This document shows, in pieces, positions 11,969-24,729 of a stretch of 64,000 bases of DNA (positions are counted from its first letter, which is position 1; every line of letters begins with the position of its first letter). A model generated the notes under the pieces. It did no database searches. It was given only the letters and a program-made list of their open reading frames with translations, and had not been told where the DNA came from. This stretch comes from Gentiana macrophylla (Eukaryota > Streptophyta > Magnoliopsida > Gentianales > Gentianaceae). Both the position numbers and the translations under genes were made by a program. The stretch spans positions 84,863,599 to 84,927,598 of the forward strand of contig CM047806.1 in NCBI GenBank assembly GCA_026214975.1, written 5' to 3'.

Positions 11969-12953
11969 AAAAATCCTTTTTCTTTAAGTACAACTGCTGT
12001 AAATGCTTTTTTTGACCTTGTTCGTATGGATATTTGGGGTCCTCTGAGACAGCATACTGTAAATGGACAACAATATTTTCTTACTGTTGTAGATGATTTT
12101 TCTAGATCTACTTGGGTTTTTCTTATGAGGCTTAAATCTGAAGCCTCTGACCTTGTTAAATTTGTTTCTACTCAGTTTCATAAAGTTTTTAAAGTAATTA
12201 GATCTGACAATGGTGTAGAAGTTCAACTTACTGACTTTTATGCTCAGCAGGGTATCATACATCAGACATCTTGTCTCAGTACACCTAAGGAAAATGGTAT
12301 TGTTGAAAGAAAACATCAGCATTTGCTGAATGTTGCAAGAGGTTTAAGGTCCCAGAGTAATCTACCCATTGAATATTGGGGTTTTTGTCTTTTGCATGCT
12401 GTAAAGTTGATTAATGCCACACCTACACCACTGCTGAAGGAAAGCACTCCACAGAAGTGCTTTATGGCACCAAACTAGAAAATTTTGTGTTTAAAATTTT
12501 TGGTTGCTTAGTTTTTTGATGCACACTTCAGCAGTATAGGACAAAATTTGACTCAATATGTAGGACATGTGTCCATCTTGGGAATTCAACTACATCTAAG
12601 GGTGCTATTCTCTTAGACATTGCCAACAAAGATATCTTTGTTGCTAGAAATACTCAATTCCATGAGACTTATTTTCCTCTCTTCCAACAGGTGTTGGGAA
12701 TGCCTAGATATCTTGTTGACATGCATGTTCCTTTGCCAGTAATGGACACTTTCGATGACCTCTTGATTGAATCAAACAAACCGATTAACAATGGGATCAG
12801 TAATTTGAAACATCCAATGACAGGCATGCACCAGTAAATCAGGCACCTGAACCCACACAACTAAGAAGGTCCACAAGAACAAGGAAATCACCAACCTTTT
12901 ATCAAGGGGGTGCTCATAATGTTCAACAGACTCCACATCTGCTGAGTGCAGTT
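11969..12953 (+). pseudogene. Element M integrase, degenerate
   Basis: 12026-12478 encodes the integrase core: MDIWGPLRQHTVNG, VIRSDNGVEVQL and KENGIVERKHQHLL, covering the D, D and E regions of the catalytic triad. A stop at 12476-12478 closes it. The C-terminal half (12479-12953) is still recognisable in pieces but has many stops, then a linker to RT. Integrase would join element cDNA to host DNA in the nucleus; this copy cannot. Confidence 0.82.
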
Positions 12954-13892
12954 ATGAGTCTGGATAACCTCTCAGCAGACTATGTCAGATTCATTAATGC
13001 AATTGATGTTGTTAAAGAGCCTAAGACCTACAATCAATACATCAAGAATGATGAATGGAAGGAGGCAATGAAGAAAGAAATTGAAGCTTTACAAAAGACT
13101 CACACATGGGAGATAGTTGATCTGCCCCTAGGGAAGAAACCTATAGGGTGCAAATAGGTGTACAAAATCAAACACAATCCTGATGGACCAGTAGAGAGAG
13201 ACAAAGCTAGACTAGTAGCAAAAGGCTACACTCAAACATATGGGATTGATTATCAAGAAACCTTTTCCCCTATTGTCAAGATCACTACTGTCAGAACCTT
13301 ACTTGTAGCAGCAGCAACCAATAATTGGCATCTACATCAGCTGGATGTCAACACAGCCTTTCTACATAGAGATCTACATGAAGAAGTATACATGCAGTTA
13401 CCCCCAGGTTGTGCAGCAACTAAACCAAACCAAGTTTGTAAACTTACCAAATCATTATATGGCCTCAAACAAGCCAACAAACAATGGAATTGCAAATTGA
13501 TTGAATCATTGGAGGGTCAAGGATTCATTAAATCCAAACATGACCACAGTCTATTCACAAAAGGGTCAGGACAGTCATTCATTGCCTTATTGGTAAAAAT
13601 GGATGACATCATAGTTGCTAGCCCTAGTGAAGACTTAATTCAGCAAGTTAAGGATGCTTTACATCAGCATTTCACCATCAAAGATCTTGGAAATTTGAGA
13701 TATTTCCTAGGGATTGAGGCTGCTAGATGTCCAAAAAGAATATCCATTTCACAAAGAAAATACATGCTTAACCTCCTAGAAGAATATTACTTTTTGAGAG
13801 CCAACCCTGCTAAGACACCTATGGAGTCTAAGCAGACTCTACAACATGGTGATTCATCACTTTTATAAGACAACACTACTTACTGATCACTA
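12954..13892 (+). pseudogene. Element M reverse transcriptase
   Basis: 12954-13157 and 13158-13868 are consecutive parts of the copia RT: EWKEAMKKEIEALQKTHTWE, then [40 protein letters not shown] and YGLKQANKQW. A TAG in place of W splits the two parts (13155-13157). The catalytic YVDD box reads K-M-D-D at 13596-13607, so both aspartates are kept but the aromatic residue is lost. The frame ends at 13868. Confidence 0.88.
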
Positions 13893-14596
13893 GTGGGTAA
13901 ATTGATTTACCTCACTTTTACCAGACCAGATATTGCCTTTGCAGTACAACAACTCAGTCAATTTTTGGATACTCCTACTAAAAATCATATGAAGGCAGCT
14001 TATAGACTGCTGAGGTACTTGAAGACCAATCTTGGCCAAGGAATCTTCTTTTTAGTAGCCAATATTCTTGTACTTAAGGATTTACAGACAGTGATTGGGC
14101 TGGTTGTCCTGAAACAAAAAGATCAGTATCAGGTTATATGATGTTCCCAGGAGATGATCCAATCTCTTGGAAGGCAAAGAAACAAAAAACAATTGCTAGA
14201 AGCTCATCAGAGGCTGAGTACAGGGCTAGGGAAAATGCAGTTTGTGAAATCCAGTGGTTAATCTATATATTACAGGATTTATAGATTCCAGTTAAGTTGC
14301 CTGATGTGTTATTTTTTGACAATGCTAGTGCAATGCACATTGCTCATAATCCTGTCTTCCATGAAGAACCAAACATATTGAAATTGAGTGCCATGTTGTG
14401 AGAGACAAAGTCAATTCAGGACTTGTCAAACTCCTTCCAGTAAATACAAAAGAACAAATAGCTGACATCCTCACCAAGGCCTTGGATGCACCTATTTTCT
14501 CTTGTCTACAAGATAAATTGGGATTTTCAAAGATCTTCTAGACTTCAAGCGGCTGAAAGGAATGCTGAGTGCAAGCTGCTCATGTACCACTCTCAG
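13893..14596 (+). pseudogene. Element M RNase H
   Basis: The frame [20 protein letters not shown] begins the connection domain. RNase H then follows with several frame changes ([38 protein letters not shown]). The terminal part before the PPT reads as LTKALDAPIF-type tail in fragments. It is not functional. Confidence 0.82.
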
Positions 14597-14606
14597 CTTG
14601 AGGGGG
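14597..14606 (+). other. Polypurine tract of element M
   Basis: CTTGAGGGGG just before the 3' LTR. The stretch before it (GGCTGAAAGGAATGCTGAG at about 14550) duplicates part of the LTR start. Confidence 0.65.
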
Positions 14607-14911
14607 TTTTACAGTATATAGGCTGAAAGGAATGTTGAGTACACAAGCTGCTGATGATATAAAGACACCAGCAGCCTGCTGACAGTATGGAAGCCTCAGC
14701 AACCTGCTGATCACTTGCAATACGATGTAAACTAGAAAGATGTTATTTTGTTGTCATTTGTTATAACCGTTTGTAACTTACTTCTAACTGATTCATGAGA
14801 TGTATGAAGCTATAAATACCCCAAGATCAGCTGCATTGTAATTAACTTTATAACTTTTACTTGATCAATAATAATTCCACATTTTATTTGTTTGTAATTC
14901 TACAAACTTCA
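14607..14911 (+). repeat. 3' LTR of element M
   Basis: Collinear with 443-765; starts with a mutated TTTTACAG in place of TGTTAAAG and ends ACAAACTTCA. After it, pol of element O resumes. Confidence 0.85.
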
Positions 14912-15776
14912 CCGTCTTCCACCTCCTTTTACTGCTTTATTATCCTTGCTTGAACCTAAAAGTGTAAAAGAAGCACTTGTAGACACGGATTGGGTGATAG
15001 CCATGCAAGAGGAACTACATCAATTTGAAAGAAATTATGTATGGGAAATAGTCCATTTACCTCCCAAGACACACACTACAGGAACGCGATGGGTATTTAG
15101 GAATAAGATGGATGAAAATGGGGTAGTCGTACGGAATAAGGCCCAACTAGTGGCACAAGGATATTGCCAAGAAGAAGGCATCGACAACGATGAAACCTTT
15201 TCCCAGTTGCTTGGCTCGAAGCCATTCGCCTACTTATAGCGTTTGCATCCACTTTTGACCTAAAGTTATTCCAAATGGACGTTAAAAGTTCGTTTTTGAA
15301 CGGTCTTATCAAGGAGGAAGTGTATGTTCGCCACCTCCGTGTTTTGAGGATACACTTCACCAGGATTATGTTTACCGTCTCAAAAAACACTTTATGGCTT
15401 GAAGCAAGCCCTCCGAGCCTGGTACGACCGGTTATCATCTATGTTGTTGGAACATGGTTTCTCTTGGGGTAGATTAGAAAATACTCAATTCATTATAAAA
15501 TCTGGTTCATATATCTTGATTTCTCAGGTATACGCATATGATATCATTTTAAGCTCCACCAATCCCAACCTATGCACCGAGTTTGAGACTATGATGAAGT
15601 CTAACTTTGAGATGTCAACCATGGGAGAACTCACTTTCTTCCTTGGTTTAGTAATCAAACAAACTCCTCTAGGGACATATGTTAGTCAAACCAAGTACAT
15701 TAAAGGCATGCTCACTAAATTCAAGTTTGACACACTTAAACCTGCAAGCACGCCGATGACCCATCTGTCAGGCTGA
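14912..15776 (+). pseudogene. Element O reverse transcriptase, 3' part of the split pol
   Basis: Continues element O after M: LEPKSVKEALVDTDWVIAMQ, RWVFRNKMDENGVVVRNKAQ, GYCQEEGIDNDETFSQ, then frameshifts near 15215 and 15330, and MDVKSSFLNGLIKEEVYV, ALRAWYDRLSSMLL, ELTFFLGLVIKQ. The catalytic box reads Y-A-Y-D (15531-15542) instead of Y-V-D-D, so the enzyme is dead twice over. The frame stops at 15774-15776, just after KPASTPM; RNase H is missing. Confidence 0.88.
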
Positions 15777-17441
15777 CTACAGATATATCATGTTAGTCAA
15801 ACCAAGTACATTACAGAAATCATGTTTATAACTGGTGATTCATGAATCTATACATGTATTTCGTTTTGTTATCATTGAGTCTTTCTATAAAACCATATGT
15901 TGTTCTTGATGAATGTTTGATGAAACCAGTGGGTTCATGATTCAAGCATACAGGTCTAATTTGACTTCTGTCAAAGATGGAGATATACCTCTTAAATTAA
16001 TTCTGAGTCTCAATACTCATCACATTGATGATTATGAAGAATTAATCGGATTGGATTGTGCCTCTCGGGTATGTGATTCGGGTTTATCTCTATATCCGGG
16101 TCATATACAAGTTTATTATTTGGGTAAATAATTAACCAGTTATTCAAATAATCAACTTTATTTTGCACTTGCCACAATAGGATTATTCAACTCAAACCTC
16201 ATATTAGATGTCAGCATCTTCATATTATAATATATATCATTTTAGGATATTGCACACACATTATAATTCATAATATTTTAGTCCAGATTATTTTGAAATT
16301 AAAATTGATTAAATTTTGCGTCTTTTGAAATACTGCATTAAATGTGCATTGGAATATACAGAGTCTCTCTTTAGCTGTTTTCAAACAGACTTATTTTGAT
16401 CAAATAAAACGTCAGCCAAATTTCAAATAATGGCATTAAATGGTTTAAGCTCAACGGTCTCCTATGCATTGTATCGGTCATTGAATTTACTACATTTACT
16501 ACTCCCCATCCACTGTATTACCCGAAGCTGAGTAATGACTCTATCCATTTCTTGGCTATATAATCCCATTGATACTAATCTGATTAGGCCAACTAAGCTG
16601 ATCAAACATTTTCTCAATATTAAAAACATCCTTGTATTCTGTAAGTGTTTGCCGAATCACTTTCTCATCTGTTTTCTTGATTCGGAGTGGGCAAGTGTGA
16701 GTTTTATCTTATACTCTTAACTGAGTCTGAGATAGTAACTGGTTGTGGGGATTGCTTCTGGAACTGGATTGGACTTGGATTGCTCCTTGCTTTGTTTCTG
16801 GTAACAGTGAACCACTCTTTCACAACCTGAACCTGGGTGGTTCATTGTCAGTAAGTTCCCGTCTTTTATTTATTTCTTTCAAATTACCTTTATCAACCAC
16901 TCCTTTGATTTTGGATTTTGTTAGAATAAATACCGAAGGTTGTATTATTCTGTTGTGTCATCTTTTAGTAACAGAACTGTGATTGAATCTTTAGCGGTTA
17001 AGATTCTTTCACTACAGTGTGAACTAAAAGAGTGACAAGTCATAATAACATCTCATCTTGTATCTCATTAGTTAACTGTTGTAATCTGTAAACCAAAAGT
17101 GTCTAGTGAATTTGTGTGTGTTTGTACTTGACACATATGATTGTTTGTTTAGATTAAAACAACTACAATCAACCTATTTGTTTTTCTGGAAATCCAAATA
17201 GAAACACACTTATATCATTGCATGCTAAACTGATTAGGAATTAATTCGCTGATTCTCTAAGTTGTTACTTTCACAAGAACCTTAATCTAAAAACGTTGAT
17301 TCTAGCTAGATCTTCCGCCTAGTTTATTATCAATAATAGGTTAAGTAATTTAAACTCTAAAAAAATCTTAATAAAATTTAAAAAGACATAGTATCCTATT
17401 CACCCCTTTTAGGATACATATTGCGCAGAACTCAATCCAAC
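15777..17441 (+). repeat. Non-coding stretch ending in a probable LTR of element O
   Basis: No credible gene. The right end (17396-17441, TATTCACCCC ... CTCAATCCAACA) has the form of the 3' end of SIRE-type copia LTRs, which carry TATTCACCCCC shortly before a CCAACA terminus. A TATA-like GGCTATATAATCCC lies at 16553-16566. The break into element A gag falls exactly at CCAACA. The left boundary is not resolved and no polypurine tract was found, so a solo or truncated LTR is possible. A copy of GTCAAACCAAGTACATTA at 15795-15812 repeats RT sequence from about 15687. Confidence 0.5.
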
Positions 17442-17727
17442 AGTAAGCATTCATAGACTCATGTTGTTTCTGAAGTTCTGGTGTCATAGAAGCAAGCATG
17501 ATGCAAGTAGCCTCAACACTGTCTGATTGTCTGAACAGTGCTTCTTATGCTTCTCAACCGAATCCTCATTAGTAGCATCTTCAGGCTCCTCAGTTAAGGG
17601 TGTTTCCAAAACATAGCCAATGTTTTCATGCCTCAAAATGATTTTGAGATTTCTTTCCAGTCGAGAAAATTTGTTTCGTCAAGCTTGTTATCAATGACAA
17701 AACGAAGGTTCAATTTGTTCGACATTT
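17442..17727 (-). pseudogene. Element A gag, N-terminal fragment
   Basis: Minus-strand reading from an ATG at 17725-17727 gives MSNKLNLRFVIDNKLDETNF, the same gag start as element C (62198). Downstream sequence stays homologous to C gag up to 17442, where the stack O/M/L is inserted. A stop follows the first ~60 codons. The remainder of gag and pol would lie left of the window. Confidence 0.85.
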
Positions 17728-19480
17728 CTATAACAATAAAGTAAAGATAGTATAAGTAAAAGTTAATGTATACAAAACCAAATAATTTCACTTTAAAATT
17801 TGTATAGGTTTTTCTACCACTAGCCAAGTATTCTTAATTGGCTTTCAAGAATTTCAATTAATTCTTTAGTGGATGGAATCCAATCTAGTTGACTCGATCC
17901 CCAACATGGGTCGATCGACCGGGTCAATTTCGAAAGGTGAGTACACCTACCGATCGCATCTATACGGCTTCCATTGGTTGACAAGTCAACTTTTTGACGA
18001 TTCACATCTCTATGTGATAGCCAAGCCCTTGTCTCTAAAATCAGACGGTCCTGACATGGCCTAATCACCGTAAGATTCTAGTCGAGTTGTAACCCAAATA
18101 TTCATGAGATCTCATAACGATCATATCTCGATAATAACGATATACCCGAGGTAGGTCAACTCCCGACGTGGGCCGATCAATCAGATCCGACAAGGGCTCT
18201 TCACCGTCTTTATAATATTGGGAGACATATATAACTCGATTTTTGTCGTGGGAATAATTTTAAATTAATTCACATAATTAATTTTGAATTAATTCACTTA
18301 ATTAATTGAATTACGGTCTGATCTAAAACGTGCATATTTCTACGTTATCAGCATAAAGTAAAACATACACCATTCCGCGCACAAAAATAACTGGTATGAT
18401 CACGGACATTTCCTAAGTGCGGTTTCGAATACAAACTGACGAAACCACGGGTCACAATCTAAGGGTAGCTGCAACCGCCAATAGGATCTTTATGTCTTCT
18501 TTTCTTTGGCCTCCATCTTCTGCTCCATTCTTGTTACATAAAATCTATCTAATAAATTTATACACCCGCTGGACACGGGGGGAGCTAATAGGAATGGGAT
18601 AAATGCAGAAAGTAAACTAGGTCATGTTCTTCAAAACGGCCTAGGACAATTTTGAAACCAACAGAAAATAAAATCACATACATCTATCCTTTTGGTCAAA
18701 TACATGATCAATCGGAGTCTATATAATCATATTATATCTTCATCATCATCTAATCCATACAATAATATCTTATGAAAAAGAAAAAATTAAAATTAACTAC
18801 TCGCATCTTATTTTATCAAATCAAATAATCAATTAACATTTAATTAATTAAATGACTTTAATCGAAATAAAACTAACTATTAATTTTAAACAATTTCAAA
18901 TTTAATTTTAATTAATTAGAAATATTCAAATTTAAATCAAAATTAAAATTAGGTCTTTTTAGTTTATTTCCTTTCGATTCCTAATCAAAAGGGATGTCTT
19001 TGGTTTCCAAAACCAAGGCACCCACCTGAGCCCTTTCCAAAATCAAATATTTTGAAAAGGGCCTGGTCCTATTCCAAACAAAAACTGGAAAGGCCTAGGT
19101 TAATCATAGGTCTATAATTGTGGATCATAAACCAATCCAATTGTACTATAGTGCCATGTGGCATCCCAATGACCAAAACTATTTGAACCATTGGTTAGCC
19201 ACATGACATTAACTAAACAAAGAGATATCAATGTACCATTAAAATTCACAATACAACAAAAATGCAAAATCGAGTCCACCACGCATCACCGGCCGATGCC
19301 GGCAACCCCTAGGGGTGCCGACTCCGGTGGCGATAGCATGGCGGGGAGCCGCCGCTTTGGCCGAGCCCCATACCCGAACGTCGCCCCCTTATTTTTTGTT
19401 TCTCGTTTCGTGAATTTAAATCATGCATCTATTTAATTACTACGCAATTTATTTAATGCTTATTGCTTAGGTTCGAAGTT
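17728..19480 (-). other. Long 5' leader of element A
   Basis: Non-coding 1.75-kb stretch between gag ATG and PBS on the minus strand, collinear with leaders at 23040-24716 and 62199-64000. Shared landmarks are the near-palindrome GTTGACAAGTCAAC (about 17978), the block ATATACCCGAGGTAGGTCAA, the block TTTCGAATACAAACTGACGA (18422) and the CCAAAA...TTTTGG hairpins near 19030-19100. Confidence 0.8.
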
Positions 19481-19493
19481 CTCTCTGATACCA
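19481..19493 (-). other. Primer-binding site of element A
   Basis: CTCTCTGATACCA is the reverse complement of TGGTATCAGAGAG, an initiator Met-tRNA PBS. It sits one base left of the LTR, showing that element A reads right to left. Confidence 0.88.
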
Positions 19494-19494
19494 T

Positions 19495-21231
19495 TGTTAA
19501 GAAATCAACTAGTTTTACACAGCAAAATTTTAAATTTGATTTTTGATCCCAATGTCGACTTTGTTTCATACAATAAACACATTAAGTTAGTAGATGGTGA
19601 TTACCTCGCTTGATCTATAAGATCGACGCTTTGACCGTCTAAGGAGAGTAGTAGTGTGTGCAAGCCGTCCACGTGTCCAGTCTCTATCAATATCCACACG
19701 AGCACCTCGCCGGAATCCTCCTTGGATAGCTACTAGAAAAATCCGGTTGCTAGACCTGTCTTTTCTCTCTCTAACTCTTTGTAAGAAGCTCTTAATTTTT
19801 CACAAGAATTATGAACTCTTGGAATTGTGATGATCCAAAAGAGCTAGCCAACCCCTTGCTTATATAGGGGAGGCCTACGTCCCAGTGTGTCTCATTCCTA
19901 ATGGGAAAAAGCTTCTGCGTATAGTAAGGAGAAAGAATATCTTTTACTAGTAAAATAAGGAAAATAGATATTCTATGTTTATCTTATTTAATTTAATATC
20001 TCATATTAAATAAATTCAAGATATTGTCAATATCTAATGTTGACAATCTTTATCATATTATTATAAATCAATTTACACAAATCTATTAATATCTAATATT
20101 AATATATGATAATACCATTAATTAAATTTCACAATTCAAGTGTATCTCATACACTAGACAGTGGCGCCCCATATGCCAATAAATTGGCATCCGGAATATT
20201 CTTTAATTAATCAACAAAATTAATATCTTGTATTTATGTGTGTGACCCGATAGGCTTCCGAATATGTTGGCCGTAGACACAAAGTGCAATTACAAAAATG
20301 CCCTTCATATCTAACGATCACGAAATAGTGTCTAGCAACACATCGTGACCCCCAATCATCGGAAGTGTCAAAAGCAATGACTACTACCTTTCATGTGAAA
20401 TAGTTACCGTGTAAATAAAATCCTATCGCTGTAATAATATCCACAATCGTATCTCGAGTGTCAGTACATCAACGATTGTATCTTCTAATCCGGATATCAT
20501 GCTCTTTAGGAATAACTCATTTACTCCCACTTTGCAAAGATTAACGAGAACTAGACATTCTTTATAAGAAGGCCATTTCAGATATTTACCCCTACTCTTA
20601 GGATACGCGATTTCCGGATGAACAATCATGTATCCTATGCATGCTTCAATATCATATCCGAGCACTGCCGCATGATCGCCCCATGGCTAAGGGAAATCTC
20701 AATAGTTTCAAAGCATGACAATCCACACCGTGATGCCATGAAGACTCCGGTCCCAGGATAATTACACAACTACCACATACTGCGACAGTTAATGTAAGTG
20801 GGTCAGTCTAACGTACACACTCTCTAATACACGTCCACGTACAGTCCAAGTGCTCTACACTTCGATTGACAAGATCTATCCCTATCTTCAATAAGATAGA
20901 ATACATCCAATACGTGCTATTCTAATCATACTATCAATGTACCGTTAGAAAGTACATATGACTAGACACATTTAAATATAAAACTTATTAAAGTTATTAG
21001 AGATTTCATCAAACATGATCACCATCATGGTTTCTCTTTCACAGTTTAATACTAAGGACGTTACTATATATTCAATAACATAATTGGTTCATAAAGATAA
21101 ACAAAATATATAATAACAAAAGTGTTTTTATTAATCATAATAAAGTTATTACATGAACTAAATAGACTGTAAATGACCCGACCCGTCCGGATCCGGCCCA
21201 ACCCGATTGGGTTTAGGACACCATTTCAACA
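19495..21231 (-). repeat. 5' LTR of element A
   Basis: TGTTAAGAAATC to CATTTCAACA on the + strand, 1,737 bp. In element sense it starts TGTTGAAATGGTGTCC. The TATA (minus) at about 19857-19866 lies between CCCCT and AGGGG arms. It is collinear with LTRs at 24730-26675 (roughly 65-70% alike by eye at the left end) and 49807-58299 (closer). Confidence 0.85.
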
Positions 21232-23039
21232 ATACTAAGCTCCAAGCCTTGCATGCTTGCTAGAAGCACGACAACCCTAAATCATCGGTTAAGATGGATT
21301 TGATGTCATCTTCTTCCATATCCGATATGGAATTTATTCAACCTTATTTTTGAAACTTGGTTAAGTATATGTTTCGTATAAGGGCACTAGCCCAAAACCG
21401 GTAAGGGATACTTTGCATGGCTTGTATCGCATTTTATCGCATTAAGTGCTAATTCCATTTTAAAAACACAAACTGATTGTGTATACCAAAAATGGCATCC
21501 TTCAAGGGAGAATCTGATTCATTTCAAACAACCTCTGAAACACCCTTCAGGGATTAATTACTTCAATCCAATTGAAGATTAATTCCTAAATTGTTTTCCA
21601 ATCTCATATTCGTACTAGTTCAAACCTTGCCGACTTTCCGAAATTTGTACTTCACTAGGTACATTCAATTATTTCTAAAACAATCAAAGAGAGTAATAAA
21701 CAATAATATTATTCATGGCATTAATACAAACAAGCCAATAAACATCAGTATGTCTAGGCTTTAGTCAATTCTTCTAGACATAATTCCCTTTTCCATAAAA
21801 GATTATTTTAGTCATCTTCAGATAAGATACGTAGCACCCATATGATTTATAATCACATGGTTTAGACATCATCAGAACGACATTTGATTACACGTTTCTC
21901 TTCCATAGAGACTTTGCCTAGAATTACCACAAAATATCAAGGATAAGAGCCATACAAAAACATGGTTGAGATTTCATCACCTATATCGACTATATAGTGA
22001 CAGTAATCTAGTATGTTAGATTTGATGACATTCCAACTTTACCGGAATAATATTTATTCCTTACAATTGAAGTTGTCAATTAAATCCTAATAGATAACTG
22101 AAAATGGGTTCTTCATAAGAACCGGAACACAATAACATTTATTAGTTCCTTTATCAGTTTACAAGACTCAGAATATTTTGTGGTAAATGTTGCAGCGTTT
22201 GATTCACGTTCCATATCTTAGAATGTTCTGTATTTAGTCTTTCTAATTTAATCATACTCATACAATATCATATATCTAAGAGTCGACTTGAGCTTAGATA
22301 GATTTATCTCAACGTACTTGCTTAGAATGGAGACTTCCATAAGTTCTCTATTAAGCACATGCCCTAACTTTCCTTTTAATCCCTTAAGCACTTGTAAATA
22401 TTTCTTAGTTTAGTCTTCATAAGACTTAAGAAAAATCACAAGATCTTTGCCTTTAATTTTCCTTCACAAAGAAAATCCAAAGTTTATTAGATAGTTTATT
22501 TAACCTTTTGAATCATATTCAAAAAATGAACTATTTATTTACCTTCAAGCAATGATTAAAGAATTGAGTCGATATTTAAATATTACAATTTTGAAAACAA
22601 CATTTCCAAAATTTGTTGTGGTCATTCACATTCAACACATCTAATGTTTGAATTAATTGTCATCGTGTGGCAGAATGACCCATTGGACATTATCGTATCC
22701 AATATATAATTAATTCGTCATTTCAAGTGATTTAATCATATCATGGGCTTCCGTTTTGATTAATAATTAAAGTCTTAGAGCACTCCATCAAATATGTAGC
22801 CTCATTGTCTTTAACTACTGTAACGTAGTTGCTCGTGTCATTGCTTATTTTAAAAGGAATAAAATTACTTAACCTTTCCTGAGAACGTTTCTCAAAAGGT
22901 AACAGTCATTAATTTGGTTTTAACAATCGGAAATAAAAACATAAATAAAAGTTTTCAAGAACTACAACATAAAAATAAAGATAAAAGAGTGTTGTTGTCT
23001 ATACATGCAAAATAAAAAATGGTCTTTTGGTTTATGATT
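21232..23039. other. Unassigned non-coding stretch, probably interior of element B
   Basis: No reading frame or motif recognised on either strand. It begins directly at the LTR end of element A and runs into the leader of element B. Where B should carry its gag ATG (near 22960, judged from the A and C leaders) there is only AT-rich non-coding sequence, so B seems to lack gag. No polypurine tract is visible next to 21231, so the A LTR is not clearly B's 3' LTR. Confidence 0.4.
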
Positions 23040-24716
23040 TTGCTCCCACTAGTCATCTACTCCCAATTGAATTTCAAGAATTTTTCCAAAATTCTTAGTG
23101 GCTGAGATCCAATCTAGTTACCTCGATTCCAGCGGTGGTCGATCAACCAAGATAATTTCGAAAGGTAGGTAACTCTTTACCAATCACATCTCTATGTAAT
23201 TCTCAGTGGTTGACTAGTCAACTCTTTGACAATGCACATCACTATGTGTTAGTCAACCCCTTGTCTCTAAAATTATACGGACCTGACGGTGGCCAATCAC
23301 CGCAAAATTTTAGTTAAGTCACAACCCAATAATCACGAGATCTCATACGATCATGTCTCAATAACGACGATATACCCGAGGTAGGTCAACTCCCGGCGGT
23401 GGTCGATCGGTTGGATCCGAACAAGGGCTCTTCACCGTCGTTATAATATTGGGAGACAAAATTACGACTTAATTATTGTTGTGGGAGTATTTTCACTTAA
23501 TTAATTTTTAATTACGGTCTCATCAAATATATTTATCTCTATAGACATACATCCTACACATACATCTAGATCGTGCCTAGTCATACATCTATCGTATCAT
23601 ATAAAATAAATACATGCACAAAATAAATAAATACGTAAATTAACCGGTATGATCATGGATTTTTCCTAAGTGCGGCTTCGAATACAAACTGATGAAACCG
23701 CGGGTCACAATCTAAGGGTAGCTACAACCGCCAATAGGATTTCTATGTCTTCTTTTCTTTGGCCTCCCTCTTCCGCTCCATTCTTGTTACATAAAAATTT
23801 ATGTAATAAATTTATACACCCGCTACACACGGGAGGGGGGGCGGGGGGAGTTAACGGGAATGAGATAAATGCAGAAAACAAATTAGGTCACGTTCTTCAT
23901 AAAGGTCTAGGACAAATTTTAAACCAATAGAAAATTAGATCATTCGCATCTATCCTATTGGTCGAGTCAGTGATCAATCGGGGTCCATATAATCATATTA
24001 TATCTATAATATCTAATCCATACAATAAAATCTTATGAAAAAGGATAATATCTAAAATTAACAACATGCATCTTAATTAATCGATTAACGTTTAATCAGT
24101 TAACTAATTAACATTTAATCAATTAAATGATTTTAATCGAAATAAACTTAACGGTTAATTTTAAAACGATTTCTATTTTAATTTTATTAATTAGAACTAT
24201 TCTAAAATAAAATCAAAAATAAAATAGGTCTCTTTTGTTTCCTTTCCTTTTGATTCATAACCAAAACAGATGTCTTTTCTTTCCAAAACCAAAAGGCATC
24301 ATCCTAGGCCCTTTTCAAAATCAAAATTTCGAAAAAGATCTAGGCCTATTCCAAACAAAATTTAGAATGACCTAGGTTAACCTTAGGTCCACAATTGTAG
24401 ACCATAAACCAACCCCTTTTACTCAACAAATTGAATGGTGGTCCTTTTCATGCCATGTGGCATCCCAATGGTCGAAACTATTTGTACCGTCAGTTGCCCA
24501 CATGATATCAACTAAACAATAAGAAATTTCAATGTACCATAAAGAATCATAAAAAACTCAAAACAAAATTTTCCGGGTCTACCGAAAAACCACCAGCCGA
24601 CGCCAAGAGTTCTACAGGGGCCGCCGTAGGCGGCGGTAGTAGGTGAGGTGCACCGCTTGATCATTTGAGCCATACTAAGCAAATAGAGTAATGCTTATTG
24701 CTTAAGATTGAAGAAC
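23040..24716 (-). other. Long 5' leader of element B
   Basis: Collinear with the A and C leaders: CTCCCACTAGTCATCTA, the perfect palindrome GTTGACTAGTCAAC at 23209-23222, ATATACCCGAGGTAGGTCAA, TTCGAATACAAACTGATGA (23686) and CAAAATCAAAATTTCGAAAA (about 24317). A short GC-rich tract (GGAGGGGGGGCGGGGGGAG) at about 23831-23849 is unique to this copy. Confidence 0.75.
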
Positions 24717-24728
24717 GCTCTGATACCA
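24717..24728 (-). other. Primer-binding site of element B
   Basis: GCTCTGATACCA, reverse complement of TGGTATCAGAGC, an exact initiator Met-tRNA PBS, one base from the LTR. Confidence 0.88.
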
Positions 24729-24729
24729 C

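Larger units (their letters stand above)
443..14911 (+). mobile_element. Element M: degenerate Ty1/copia retrotransposon, split by element L
   Basis: The termini are related LTRs at 443-765 and 14607-14911. Between them lie, in order, a gag start, the inserted element L, the rest of gag with a zinc knuckle, protease, integrase, RT and RNase H. Without L the element is about 5.1 kb, a normal copia length. Gag-pol carries stops and frameshifts. The LTRs differ at roughly 8-9% of sites by eye, plus an extra stretch of about 18 bp in the left one, so it is older than L. No clean 5-bp target duplication is visible (about TCTTT on the left, CCGTC on the right). It is inserted in pol of element O. 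Confidence 0.88.

Noticed and set aside
438..14916. 5-bp target duplication for element M
   Set aside because: Flanks TCTTT and CCGTC do not match; sequence around both ends is too mutated to call it.
15913..16131. 72-codon open frame as a host or env-like gene
   Set aside because: No recognisable motif, short, lies between broken copia RT and a probable LTR; likely chance.
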